Shown: piece after piece, positions 15,106 to 22,696 of the stretch
Position numbering within the stretch: position 1 is the first letter of the stretch
Layout of the letters: every line of letters starts with the position of its first letter
NCBI GenBank assembly: GCA_946481205.1
Contig: CAMLNB010000020.1
Location: forward strand, 1-24,420
Length of the DNA: 24,420 bases
DNA from: an uncultured Kangiella sp.
GTDB lineage: Bacteria; Pseudomonadota; Gammaproteobacteria; Enterobacterales; DSM-103792
Direction of reading: 5' to 3'
Translations under genes and position numbers: made by a program
The notes under the pieces: generated by a model
Seen by the model: only the letters and a program-made list of their open reading frames with translations
Databases searched by the model: none
Told to the model about the DNA's origin: nothing

Positions 15106-17151
15106 CTAGAACTGCAGCGTGGCTTTCAGCCACAGTAGCCGGCCCGGTTCATTGACCCGCGTGGTTTGCTCGTAGCCCGGAATGCTGCCGCCCATGCCGT
15201 TGCCACCGGCGCGGCTGACGAATTCGGCGTAGGTCTTGTCGAACAGATTGTCGATGCCGGCGCTGAGCAGCCAGTCATCATCCGGGCGCCAGCTGCCGTT
15301 CAGCGAGAACACGGCAAAGCCGGCGCTCGCGCCGAGGTCGCGACCGACGATATTGCCTTGATTCAGCGCATAGCGATCCTGCTTGTCGACCATGCGCAGC
15401 AAGCTGCCGATGCTCCATTCTCCGTCGTCGTATTGCAGACCGATGCGGGCATCGAGCGGCGGCAGTTGCGCCAGCGGCACATCGTCGCTGTCGTTGTCTC
15501 CACGAACATAAGCCAGGCTACCGGTGGTTTGCCAGTGCTCGCTCAGGCGGTAGTCAGCTTCGATTTCGCCACCCCAACTGCTGGCGTCAATGTTGCGAGC
15601 GAAACCACTTCGCTTCATCGGGTTGCTGAAGTCGATCAGGATGTAGTCGTCGATGCGGTTGGCAAACAGCGACACCGACAGCTGCAGCGCCTCAGCCTGA
15701 TGGATGACGCCGACATCCAGTTGTCGGGTCGTTTCAGGTTTCGTGTCGAATGCGCTGCGGCTGCTGGCACTTTCCTTGGCAATCAATTCCCAATAGTCCG
15801 GGAAGCGTTCGCTCTGGCCGAGCCCGACAAACCAAGTGTTGCGAGCGGCGCGGTATTCGTAGCGCAGGAAGCCGCTCTGCAAATCCTCGTCACGCGTGGC
15901 GCCGAAACTCGGATTGGGCATCGGCATCATGCCCCCGGTGCTGGCGCGTTCATCTTTGCCCCACCAGTTGTCCTGACGGAGACCGGCAATGTAGCGATGC
16001 GCGTCGTGCTGATAGGTGAGTTCAGCAAACAGTCCTGTCTGTTCAAAGCGGGCATCGTCCTGCCACGGGCTGTAACTACCCATCGGCGCGGCGGAGCGCG
16101 AGTGGTGGCTGTTACGTTCGCCATCGATGCCGGCGTCAAGCTGAATGTTGGCCGAGGGGTTGAATGTGGCAACGGCGCGACCGCCTTCGGTTTCCCGCAG
16201 CAGGTTGCTGTAACCCATCATGCCGGGCGTGCGCTGGGTCTGATCATCCATCACATGATCAACATCGTTACGATAGAGGTTGATATCCAAGCGGGTGAAC
16301 CATGCATTGAAATCGCTGCGGCGAAAACGCAGCGCCTCGCTTTCGCGCAGGAATTTGCTGCCATCCATCGCGCGGTCGGCGTAGGCCGCTTCGCCGTCGC
16401 TTTGGCCGATGCTGGCTTCGAGCAGCGTGTTTTCATCCGGCGTCCAACCCAATGCCAGATTGCCGTTGTAGCGTTCGTACGCCGAGTGCACGCGCTCGCC
16501 GTCGCCATCTTCGTAATCATCCGATCCCGAGTAGGAGCCGGTGATTTGCGCGTAACCGTTGGCATTGCCAAAACGCAGATCGCCAATGGCATCGAAGCGA
16601 CCAAAGCTGCCGGCAACCATGCCGGCATAGGTCTTCTGATCGGCTTCGGTAAACGCGCTGGTGTCGCGTTCAAAGCGCACCGCGCCGGCTGACACACCGG
16701 GGCCGGACAACACGGTTTGCGGGCCTTTGATCACGCTGAGCCGGTCATAGAGTTCCGGAAAAATGTAGGCAGTTGGCGCATCCATCCGTGCATTGCAGCC
16801 GCCGAGGATATTGCCGCCATCGACCAGAATGCCGAGCCGCGAGCCGGCCATGCCACGAAAGAGGGGGTCGCCGTCGGTACCGCTTTTGCGCGTTACCGCG
16901 AACCCGGCGATGGTTTTCAGGTAATCGGCGCCATCGTGTGCCGGCAAAGGCTGCCGTGGTTTCTTGGTGTCGGTATGAACTGTCAGTGGTTCCGACATCC
17001 GGCTGCCCGTGATCACGATCGTTTCGGCGTCGGCGTGGCCATCGGCCGGCGTTTCGGGGCTCGCGTTTTCTGCGGCGGAGCTGACATAACTGAATGACAT
17101 CAGCGCCAGTGACAGGCTGACAAACAGCGGCTTACAAACAAAAGCGGACAA
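15106..17151 (-). CDS. oprC: TonB-dependent copper receptor, OprC/NosA family
   Basis: An outer-membrane copper-uptake receptor of 681 residues. A signal peptide ends near SSAAEN (~26). A TonB-box-like segment ETIVITG (~43-49), plug domain (~60-165) and a 22-strand-type barrel ending in aromatic LKATLQF follow. The plug carries GGCNARMDAPTAYIFPE, giving Cys119-x3-Met123. A loop carries DHVMDD, giving His299-x-Met301. These are the CxxxM and HxM elements that bind copper in Pseudomonas OprC. The start is TTG at 17151: a TGA stands five codons upstream in frame, the next ATG would cut the signal peptide, and GGAG is 7 bases before the TTG. A stable hairpin follows the stop. No known copper-regulator box is recognised upstream. 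Confidence 0.93.
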   Translation of the reverse strand: MSAFVCKPLFVSLSLALMSFSYVSSAAENASPETPADGHADAETIVITGSRMSEPLTVHTDTKKPRQPLPAHDGADYLKTIAGFAVTRKSGTDGDPLFRGMAGSRLGILVDGGNILGGCNARMDAPTAYIFPELYDRLSVIKGPQTVLSGPGVSAGAVRFERDTSAFTEADQKTYAGMVAGSFGRFDAIGDLRFGNANGYAQITGSYSGSDDYEDGDGERVHSAYERYNGNLALGWTPDENTLLEASIGQSDGEAAYADRAMDGSKFLRESEALRFRRSDFNAWFTRLDINLYRNDVDHVMDDQTQRTPGMMGYSNLLRETEGGRAVATFNPSANIQLDAGIDGERNSHHSRSAAPMGSYSPWQDDARFEQTGLFAELTYQHDAHRYIAGLRQDNWWGKDERASTGGMMPMPNPSFGATRDEDLQSGFLRYEYRAARNTWFVGLGQSERFPDYWELIAKESASSRSAFDTKPETTRQLDVGVIHQAEALQLSVSLFANRIDDYILIDFSNPMKRSGFARNIDASSWGGEIEADYRLSEHWQTTGSLAYVRGDNDSDDVPLAQLPPLDARIGLQYDDGEWSIGSLLRMVDKQDRYALNQGNIVGRDLGASAGFAVFSLNGSWRPDDDWLLSAGIDNLFDKTYAEFVSRAGGNGMGGSIPGYEQTTRVNEPGRLLWLKATLQF

Positions 17152-17310
17152 GGCAGCACTCCATCACAATGAATAGTCAGGATGAAGTGATCTTAAAGTG
17201 CGGCGAGTTGACGGTTGTGCGGCAAAGTGTCGCAGCGCGTGCAAACAGCTTTGTTTCCGGATCAAACTGACACCGGGCCACCTTGGCGTCAGTGTGCATA
17301 CGAGGCGAGC

Positions 17311-17335
17311 AAAAAAAGACGGCGCAAGCGCCGTC
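17311..17335 (-). terminator. Intrinsic terminator of the MaoC/lyase operon
   Basis: Read on the minus strand, a stem GACGGCG/CGCCGTC with a CTTG loop (17318-17324 with 17329-17335) is followed by seven T. It lies 57 bases after the stop of the MaoC gene and separates that operon from the copper receptor gene. Confidence 0.9.
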
Positions 17336-17391
17336 TGCTCAGATATTAAGTTAGGAGGCTGTAAAACAGGCCGGTAAAAGCAGCCCACGCA

Positions 17392-18435
17392 TCAGTGTGG
17401 CAGCAACAGCCAGTAATCCCATTTCAATACGACATTGGCCGGCAGTGCTGCGCCATCGGCCAGCGCAGTCAACGACGCGAGCAACTCGCTCGGTTCACCT
17501 TTTATGCCAAAACTGACGACGCGTACGGCGGCCAGTTTGTTCGGCAACGGTTGGATGGCTTTGATGACGCTGGCGGCGTAAATGGTGTCGCCGGCGAAGC
17601 TCGGGTTGGCGTGTACGCCGCCATTGAAACCGGCCAGCCACAGTGCGTTTTCGAAACCGTTGTAGCTTTGCGCCTGCACCAGCGAAATGATGTGGCCGCC
17701 GTACACCAGCCGATTGCCAGCAGGCTGCTGCTGCATGTAAGCGGCATCGAAATGGACGCGAGCATTGTTCTGATACAGGCGCGTCGCCAGCATGTGGTCG
17801 CTGTCGCCAATGGTGATGCCGCCGCCGTGGCTGATAACCTCGCCAACGCGATAATCGCGGGCGGTTTTGCTGCTGCCGGTGTAGTAATTCTGCTCGTCCG
17901 GCACTTTCAGGCCGTGCGGGATTGGTAGCTCATCAGCAGTCAGCTGCGGCTTCGTGGCTGGTGCCTTGTCGTGGCCGGTCAGAATCGATGCGTTGCGCTT
18001 GTGCACCATGACCCAGCGCTGCCATTGCAGTGCCGGTTCACCGTGCTGGTTTTGCGCGCGCGATTGCACGTAGACAATGCCGGTCTTGCCGTTGCTGTTC
18101 TCTTTCAGTCCGATCACTTCGCTGTCGACAAACAGGGTGTCGCCGGCAGCTACCGGTTGCAGGAAACGGACGTCGGCATAACCCAGATTGGCGACCGCAT
18201 TGAGCGAGATATCCGGCACGGTCTTGCCGAACGCGACATGAAACACCAGCAGCGGGTCGAGCGGCGTTTTGGCAAAACCACAGGCGCTGGCGTAGGGCGC
18301 AGCGCAGTACTGGGCAAAGCGCGAACCATACAGCGCGAGATACTGCGCCGCATCGCCTTCGGTCAGCGTGCGCGGGGTGGCGTGCTGGATGCGTTCACCG
18401 AGCTGGAAATCTTCAAAGAAACGGCCGATGGTCAT
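17392..18435 (-). CDS. MaoC family double-hotdog hydratase, mesaconyl-CoA hydratase-like
   Basis: 347 residues with two hot-dog halves (~1-150 and ~180-347). The first half has GRFFEDFQLGERI, then FGKTVPDISLNAVANLGY and GDTLFVDSEVIGLKENSNG. The second has the hydratase-type NNARVHFDA followed by LVYGGHIISL. Architecture and length match the beta-methylmalyl-CoA dehydratase/mesaconyl-CoA hydratase (Mch) branch, which interconverts a beta-hydroxy dicarboxyl-CoA and its unsaturated form. That assignment is from remembered family features, and itaconyl-CoA hydratases are the main alternative. The frame is open to 18639, but the ATG at 18435 is chosen: AAGG about 9 bases upstream, the domain begins at once, and the extension covers a C/G-rich palindrome. 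It is the last gene of the minus-strand operon, 119 bases after the CoA ester lyase, and is followed by a terminator. Confidence 0.85.
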   Translation of the reverse strand: MTIGRFFEDFQLGERIQHATPRTLTEGDAAQYLALYGSRFAQYCAAPYASACGFAKTPLDPLLVFHVAFGKTVPDISLNAVANLGYADVRFLQPVAAGDTLFVDSEVIGLKENSNGKTGIVYVQSRAQNQHGEPALQWQRWVMVHKRNASILTGHDKAPATKPQLTADELPIPHGLKVPDEQNYYTGSSKTARDYRVGEVISHGGGITIGDSDHMLATRLYQNNARVHFDAAYMQQQPAGNRLVYGGHIISLVQAQSYNGFENALWLAGFNGGVHANPSFAGDTIYAASVIKAIQPLPNKLAAVRVVSFGIKGEPSELLASLTALADGAALPANVVLKWDYWLLLPH

Positions 18436-18507
18436 GGTTGCCGCCTTGTCCGTGAGTTGTGGGTCTCGGGCGAGGTGGTTGCGGCTCATACTGCAATGCG
18501 AGCTGAG

Positions 18508-18546
18508 CCCAACCACCCCTGTCCCCTCCTTAACAGGGAGGGGAAA
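18508..18546. repeat. C/G-rich intergenic palindrome
   Basis: In the 119-base gap between the CoA ester lyase and MaoC genes, CCCCTCC (18523-18529) and GGAGGGG (18537-18543) form a 7-bp inverted repeat with a 7-base loop, flanked by CACCCCTGT and AAAC. It resembles in base pattern the larger element at 21151-21253 (CCCTCCCCT...AGGGGAGGG), so both may belong to one genome-wide intergenic repeat family. Confidence 0.5.
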
Positions 18547-18554
18547 CGCTTGTG

Positions 18555-19460
18555 TCAGCGCCGCTTGGCTTGACCGAGCAGTTCGGTCTGGCCGAGCGCA
18601 TGCACGGCTTCGTAAACCGCAATCACGCGGCGGGCCCATTCGATCATCGCCGGTTCGATCAAGCGATCATCTATGACCGCGGTACTCATGCCATTGGCAT
18701 CCGCTTCGTTCAGAGCCGCAATGATGCGCTGGGCGCGGTCGACATCGCCGCGCTTGGGCGTGAACGCATCGTTGGCGTAGGTCAGTTGGATCGGATGGAT
18801 GATGGCCTTGCCATCGAACCCCAGGTCCCGAGCTTGCCTGCAGGCAAACTCGGCTGCCTTGATATCGCGCAAATCGAAGTGCGGTCCGTCGACCACGCAT
18901 TTGCGGTGGGCGCGGGCGGCCAGAATGACCAGGCCGAGCGAGGTCAACAGGCCGGTACGTTCCGGGGTCGGGTTCAGCTTGAGTTCGTTGGCGAGATCGG
19001 TCGTCCCCATGACCAGCGCGCAGACCCGGTCGGAGGCGCCAGCGATTTCCTCGGCGCGCAGCACACCGAACGGGCTTTCGATATTGCACATCAGCTGGAT
19101 GTGCTTGGCTTCGAGCGCATCGAGGGCGATCAACGTATCCAGCACCTGCTGCTTGCTTTCGACGCGCGGCAGCAGAATGGCATCAATCGGCAGGCTGGCA
19201 GCGAGGCGGAGATCGTCCTGACCCCATGGCGAATAGAGCGGATTGATCCGGACTACTTTTTCCGAGTGACCAAAGTTGGGATTTTCGAAGGCTTTTCTGA
19301 GTTGCTCGCGGGCCTGTGCCTTGAGGCTGGATGGCACCGATTCCTGCAGATCGAAAATCACGCTGTCGGCTTGCAGGCCGCGCGCTTTTTCCAGATGGCG
19401 CTCGACGTGGGCCGGCACGTACAACATGGTGCGGCGCGGGCGGTAGGGCACGTTATTCAT
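18555..19460 (-). CDS. CitE-like CoA ester lyase (HpcH/HpaI family)
   Basis: 301 residues, a TIM-barrel CoA ester lyase of the CitE/malyl-CoA lyase type. Such enzymes split beta-hydroxyacyl-CoA (malyl-, beta-methylmalyl-, citramalyl-CoA) into an acyl-CoA and glyoxylate or pyruvate; some work as thioesterases. Visible elements: RRTMLYVPAHVERHLEKA at the start, SVIFDLQES (34-41), RINP with Arg71, ILLPRVES, metal-binding Glu128 in CNIESPFGV, Asp155 in MGTTDLANEL and the C-terminal GKAIIHPIQL. The usual DLED motif of strand 2 reads DLQE here, and the usual PKVES reads PRVES, so substrate choice or chemistry may differ from malyl-CoA lyase. AGAGGA lies about 8 bases before the ATG. It is 33 bases downstream of the acyl-CoA synthetase gene, so they are surely one operon. 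Confidence 0.9.
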   Translation of the reverse strand: MNNVPYRPRRTMLYVPAHVERHLEKARGLQADSVIFDLQESVPSSLKAQAREQLRKAFENPNFGHSEKVVRINPLYSPWGQDDLRLAASLPIDAILLPRVESKQQVLDTLIALDALEAKHIQLMCNIESPFGVLRAEEIAGASDRVCALVMGTTDLANELKLNPTPERTGLLTSLGLVILAARAHRKCVVDGPHFDLRDIKAAEFACRQARDLGFDGKAIIHPIQLTYANDAFTPKRGDVDRAQRIIAALNEADANGMSTAVIDDRLIEPAMIEWARRVIAVYEAVHALGQTELLGQAKRR

Positions 19461-19493
19461 TGTCTGGTCCTCTCCGTTTCGGTCTCTGGTCCG

Positions 19494-21092
19494 TCAGGCC
19501 GGCAACTGTTTCAGCAAATCTTTGCGCAGCACCTTGCCGTTCTTGGTGCGCGGAAAATCGTCAAAGAAGAAAATGCGCTTCGGCACTTTGTAAGCGGCGA
19601 GTTCTTTCTCCGCGAACGCGAGCAACTCGGCTTCGGTGGCGTGGCTGCCGGGGCGGCGTATCACGCAGGCGACGACCAGCGTTTTGCTGGCATCGATCTG
19701 CTGGCCGAGCGCGACGCAGTCGCCGACGCCGTCATGGCTTTTCAGCACCCGTTCGATTTCATGCGGGCTGACCCGGTAGCCGAACGATTTGATGACGTCA
19801 TCTTTCCGGCCCATGAACCAGATATAACCTTCGTCATCTTCCCAGGCGTAATCGCCGGTCAGGAAGTAACCGCCGCGACGCAGCTTGGCGTTTTCTTCCG
19901 GCAGTTGCCAGTAAGACAGGAAAAGGCCCGGATCATTTTCCGGAATGCCGATCATCCCTTCTTCACCGCGCTTTACCGGCTGCAGGTTTTCATCGAGCAG
20001 TTGAATATTGTGGCCCGGCTGACGGATACCGGCGGCACCGGGGCGCGGCGTCTTGGTTGGCGGATGCGAGATGTAATAAGAAAACTCGCTCATGCCGATC
20101 GCTTCAAAAATCGGCTGGCCAAAACGCTCCTGCCAGGCGGTCAGCACGTCATCGGACAAATGCTCACCGGCGCACATGCAATGGCGCAGCGTCGGCACAT
20201 CGGCTTTGCTGGCAGACGTTTTCTGCAGGATCTGGCGGTACACGGTCGGCACGCCGATAAAGATCGTGCATTGATGCTTGGCAATCAAACGCGTCCACAG
20301 ACCCGGATCGTTCGGGCCTTCGTAAGCGATGACGGTGTGGCCGTGATACAGGGGGTCCATCAGCGCAGTGCCGAGCACATAAGTCCAGTTGAACTTGCCT
20401 GAGTGCAGGATGCGGTCCTGTCCCTTGAAATCAAACCAATTGGTCGCTGCCGGAACACGACCGAGCAGTGCACGGTGGGCGTGCAACACGCCTTTTGGGT
20501 AACCGGTAGTGCCCGAGGTGTAAACCAGATAGGCCGGATCATCAGCCTTGGTTGCTACCGGCTTTTTCATCGCCGGGTGTTTGCGCAGCAAATCATTGAA
20601 CGCATGCAGTTCGGCTTTGCTGCGTGGCAGGCCGTTTGGCAGGCGATCGCAGCCCGACAAAATCACATGTTTGAGCGTGCTGACCTGACCGAGTTGTTCA
20701 GCCAACTCCAGCCACATATTGACGTGAGTCACCAGCACTTCGGCGCCGGAGTCTTTGGCCAGATATGCCAGCTCGGCCGCTGTCAGCAGTGACGAGGAGG
20801 GCACCGCAATACCACCGGCTTTCATGGTGCCGAAGAACGTCACCGGATACGGAATCGAGTTTGGCAGGCGGATCAGCACGCGGCTTTCGCGGGTCACGCC
20901 AAGCGCGAGCAGCGCCGCACCCAGTTGCGAGCTTTGTTCGGCGAGCTGAGCATAGGTCACGCGCTCTTCGCCGCGCTCGGCATCTTCGACAATCATCGCG
21001 TAGTGCGACGCCAATGCACCGGTGGCGTGCTTGTCAGTGCAAGCGACGCCGATATTGAAATGTTCCGGGATATTCCACTGCCAGTCGGACAT
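19494..21092 (-). CDS. AMP-forming acyl-CoA synthetase
   Basis: 532 residues of the ANL (AMP-binding) superfamily, activating a carboxylic acid with ATP and CoA. Motifs: the ATP-phosphate loop YTSGTTGYPKG (191-201), the adenine-binding region ending in AIGMSEF, the core GDYAWEDDEGYIWFMGRKDD with the ribose-binding Asp and hinge Lys/Arg, GYRVSPHEIE, and the C-terminal catalytic Lys520 in KNGKVLRKDL. Overall style is of the acetyl/benzoate-CoA ligase-like group; the acid substrate cannot be read off. Its place between two lyases and a hydratase suggests a short dicarboxylic or hydroxy acid (for example mesaconate or a related C4/C5 acid), which is inference. GGAG is 8 bases before the ATG. It is 33 bases upstream of the CoA ester lyase gene and 168 bases after the HpcH/HpaI gene, across a structured repeat. 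Confidence 0.92.
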   Translation of the reverse strand: MSDWQWNIPEHFNIGVACTDKHATGALASHYAMIVEDAERGEERVTYAQLAEQSSQLGAALLALGVTRESRVLIRLPNSIPYPVTFFGTMKAGGIAVPSSSLLTAAELAYLAKDSGAEVLVTHVNMWLELAEQLGQVSTLKHVILSGCDRLPNGLPRSKAELHAFNDLLRKHPAMKKPVATKADDPAYLVYTSGTTGYPKGVLHAHRALLGRVPAATNWFDFKGQDRILHSGKFNWTYVLGTALMDPLYHGHTVIAYEGPNDPGLWTRLIAKHQCTIFIGVPTVYRQILQKTSASKADVPTLRHCMCAGEHLSDDVLTAWQERFGQPIFEAIGMSEFSYYISHPPTKTPRPGAAGIRQPGHNIQLLDENLQPVKRGEEGMIGIPENDPGLFLSYWQLPEENAKLRRGGYFLTGDYAWEDDEGYIWFMGRKDDVIKSFGYRVSPHEIERVLKSHDGVGDCVALGQQIDASKTLVVACVIRRPGSHATEAELLAFAEKELAAYKVPKRIFFFDDFPRTKNGKVLRKDLLKQLPA

Positions 21093-21150
21093 GGTGTAGC
21101 TCCGTGACTCTCGCGATTTTCCCTTCGGAGAGAACGAATTGAAACGCTAA

Positions 21151-21253
21151 CGCGAGCTTGCGCTCGCGACCCCACCCTAGCCCTCCCCTTGGGTCTCGGC
21201 AGCTCCCTGCTGCCTTCGACACTTCCTACATCCATGTAGGTCGCAGGGGAGGG
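21151..21253. repeat. Composite intergenic palindromic element
   Basis: Fills the gap between the HpcH/HpaI gene and the synthetase gene. A perfect hairpin CGCGAGC/GCTCGCG (21151-21157 with 21162-21168) is followed by an outer 9-bp inverted repeat CCCTCCCCT/AGGGGAGGG (21181-21189 with 21245-21253). That encloses two more hairpins: GGCAGC/GCTGCC (21198-21203 with 21209-21214) and CCTACA/TGTAGG (21225-21230 with 21235-21240). The outer repeat with two inner hairpins can fold as a three-way junction. Confidence 0.7.
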
Positions 21254-21260
21254 AATAGGA

Positions 21261-22391
21261 TCAAACCAAACCGTACGGCCAGTTTTCGCGAATCGTATGC
21301 ACTGGCAGTTTCTTCAGCACTTCGATGGCGAACAGCTTTTGCTCGGCCGGCAAGGCATTCAGCGCGTTGGCACGCAGCAGCGTTTGCAGCGCTTTGCCGA
21401 ACATCGGCGGATCGAGCATTTCGCCTTCGAAGCGGATGGCGCCGCCGAGCAGGGCGTCGGCGTCGATCGCGGCTTTGAGAATGTTGACGTCGCGCTGGAT
21501 GCGCATCGGCGATGGCGTGAACGCGACCTTACACAGGTGGATATGGCCCGGGTGGATGACCTGTTTACCGGTCAGGCCCATTTGCGCTTCTTCAACAGCG
21601 TGGGCGTAAACGATTTGCGCTTCGCGATCGCCATGCAGATCGAGCCAGCGGCGGATGTCGTGCGGCTCGATGTAGGTTTCCGGCATCGCGCTGGCATTGA
21701 GCAACACTTCGACACCGCCGATGACGCCTTTACCGGCGATGCGGGCTTCGAACAGCAGCATCATCAGATAGGTGCGCAGTTCGTTGATCCAATTCTCCGG
21801 CGTCAGGTGAATCGCCATCGCTTTCGAGAAATCGTGGATACCGAACACGACGTGCTTGACGGTGGAGAACTGCATCATTTCCGGCGCGATTTTCAGCGAG
21901 CGTGGGTGCTCGATAATCGGCTGAATGGTGATCTTCGGATTGACGTTGACCAGCCAACCGCTCAAGTCGCGAATTTCGGCGGCGCCGTAGACTTCGCCGG
22001 CTTTCGCCAGGATCACGACGTCGATGAACGGCGCCATGTCCTTGATGAGTTCCAGATCCTTGTCGTATTCGACGGTGCGGAACGGGTTGATGCGCAGGGC
22101 AATCTGGAAGTTGCGGTCTTTGGCTTCGCCAAACGAGGCCAGCTCCTGGCGCAGCAGATCGCGCGACATGTCTTTCTGCCGGCAGCCGTCTTCGAGGTCG
22201 AACAGCAGCGTGTGCGCCTTGCATTCACGCGCGTATTTGCGCATGCGCTCGGCGGCCTGCTCCATGGTTTCGTAGATACCCTGGGCCGGGTTGTACTTCA
22301 CCGGTGGGTAATAAAGCTGGATGCCCGGCCATGGGCCGCCCAGCACCAGTTCCTCGTTGATGGTTTTGAGAAATGCGTGTTCTGCCATCAT
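21261..22391 (-). CDS. HpcH/HpaI aldolase/citrate lyase family protein, long form
   Basis: 376 residues, longer than the typical ~300 of this TIM-barrel family. Conserved elements: LLFDLEDG (63-69, the standard DLED), ALRINPF with Arg100, ILAKAGEVYG, metal-binding Glu161 in PIIEHPRSL, Asp187 in FGIHDFSKAM and GKQVIHPGHIHLCKVAFTPS near residue 300. It is therefore likely an active Mg-dependent C-C lyase or condensing enzyme on a beta-hydroxyacyl-CoA or related acid; the substrate is unknown. The frame is open to 22505, but AGGAGG 9 bases before the ATG at 22391 fixes the start (the ATG at 22388 is the alternative). It is the first gene of the four-gene minus-strand operon and is divergent from a third HpcH/HpaI gene across the regulatory region at 22392-22696. 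Confidence 0.88.
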   Translation of the reverse strand: MMAEHAFLKTINEELVLGGPWPGIQLYYPPVKYNPAQGIYETMEQAAERMRKYARECKAHTLLFDLEDGCRQKDMSRDLLRQELASFGEAKDRNFQIALRINPFRTVEYDKDLELIKDMAPFIDVVILAKAGEVYGAAEIRDLSGWLVNVNPKITIQPIIEHPRSLKIAPEMMQFSTVKHVVFGIHDFSKAMAIHLTPENWINELRTYLMMLLFEARIAGKGVIGGVEVLLNASAMPETYIEPHDIRRWLDLHGDREAQIVYAHAVEEAQMGLTGKQVIHPGHIHLCKVAFTPSPMRIQRDVNILKAAIDADALLGGAIRFEGEMLDPPMFGKALQTLLRANALNALPAEQKLFAIEVLKKLPVHTIRENWPYGLV

Positions 22392-22696
22392 GCCGACTGC
22401 CCTCCTGCGGTCTGGTCTGCCCTGGCTCTCACCCTCCGCAAAGCGAGAGAACGGGCGTCCCGGCACTGGTCGGGCCGGGCGGTTCCGTCGAATATAACGA
22501 TTCAAACGCTCATTTGAAATACCCGTTTGAAATGTTTGTTTACTGTGCTATCAATACAGGCTCGGAGAGGCCGGCCAGTCCGGTCAAGCCCGCTACGACT
22601 AAAGCAGTACGGGCGCATTCCTGCAGAAAAACTCGGGCAAAATGCCCCACTCGGACCCCGTTCTCAACACCAGAACCTGTCGCAAGGAGACCACCC
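22392..22696. promoter_or_regulatory. Divergent regulatory region of the lyase locus
   Basis: 305 bases without a gene between the two divergent HpcH/HpaI genes. The first ~80 bases hold a CTCTC...GAGAGAAC inverted repeat (from about 22435). The middle is AT-rich, unlike the rest of the window, and carries three half-sites: TTCAAACG (22501-22508), TTTGAA (22513-22518) and CGTTTGAA (22524-22531). A plus-strand promoter TTGAAA (22527-22532), 16-base spacer, TATCAA (22549-22554) overlaps the last half-site. On the minus strand TATATT (22496-22491) can serve as a -10. The right end carries the AAGGAGA ribosome binding site (22684-22690) of the GTG-started gene. Confidence 0.6.
22501..22531. promoter_or_regulatory. 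Three-half-site operator, TetR/fatty-acid-regulator style
   Basis: TTCAAACG and TTTGAA make an imperfect 18-base palindrome (22501-22518, seven of nine positions symmetric). A further CGTTTGAA at 22524-22531 repeats the right half-site 11 to 13 bases on. The CAAACG/CGTTTG core is like operators of TetR-type acyl-CoA-responsive regulators such as PsrA. The sites lie between the two divergent promoters. No regulator gene is present in the window. Confidence 0.45.

Noticed and set aside
17267..17292. Imperfect inverted repeat CTGACACC/GGCGTCAG upstream of the copper receptor
   Set aside because: One mismatch, a long loop, and no match to a copper-regulator box I know. It lies about 115-140 bases from the start codon without a convincing promoter nearby.
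18436..18639. 68-codon N-terminal extension of the MaoC frame
   Set aside because: It runs through a C/G-rich palindrome, overlaps the end of the lyase gene and has no domain character. The ATG at 18435 with AAGG upstream explains the protein.
18552..20402. A 616-codon open frame on the plus strand opposite the CoA ester lyase and synthetase genes
   Set aside because: The opposite strand carries two enzymes with complete catalytic motifs and good ribosome binding sites. The plus-strand frame has no recognisable domain and is a by-product of GC-rich codon use. The same holds for the 508-codon frame at 15166-16692 and the 532-codon frame at 11203-12801.
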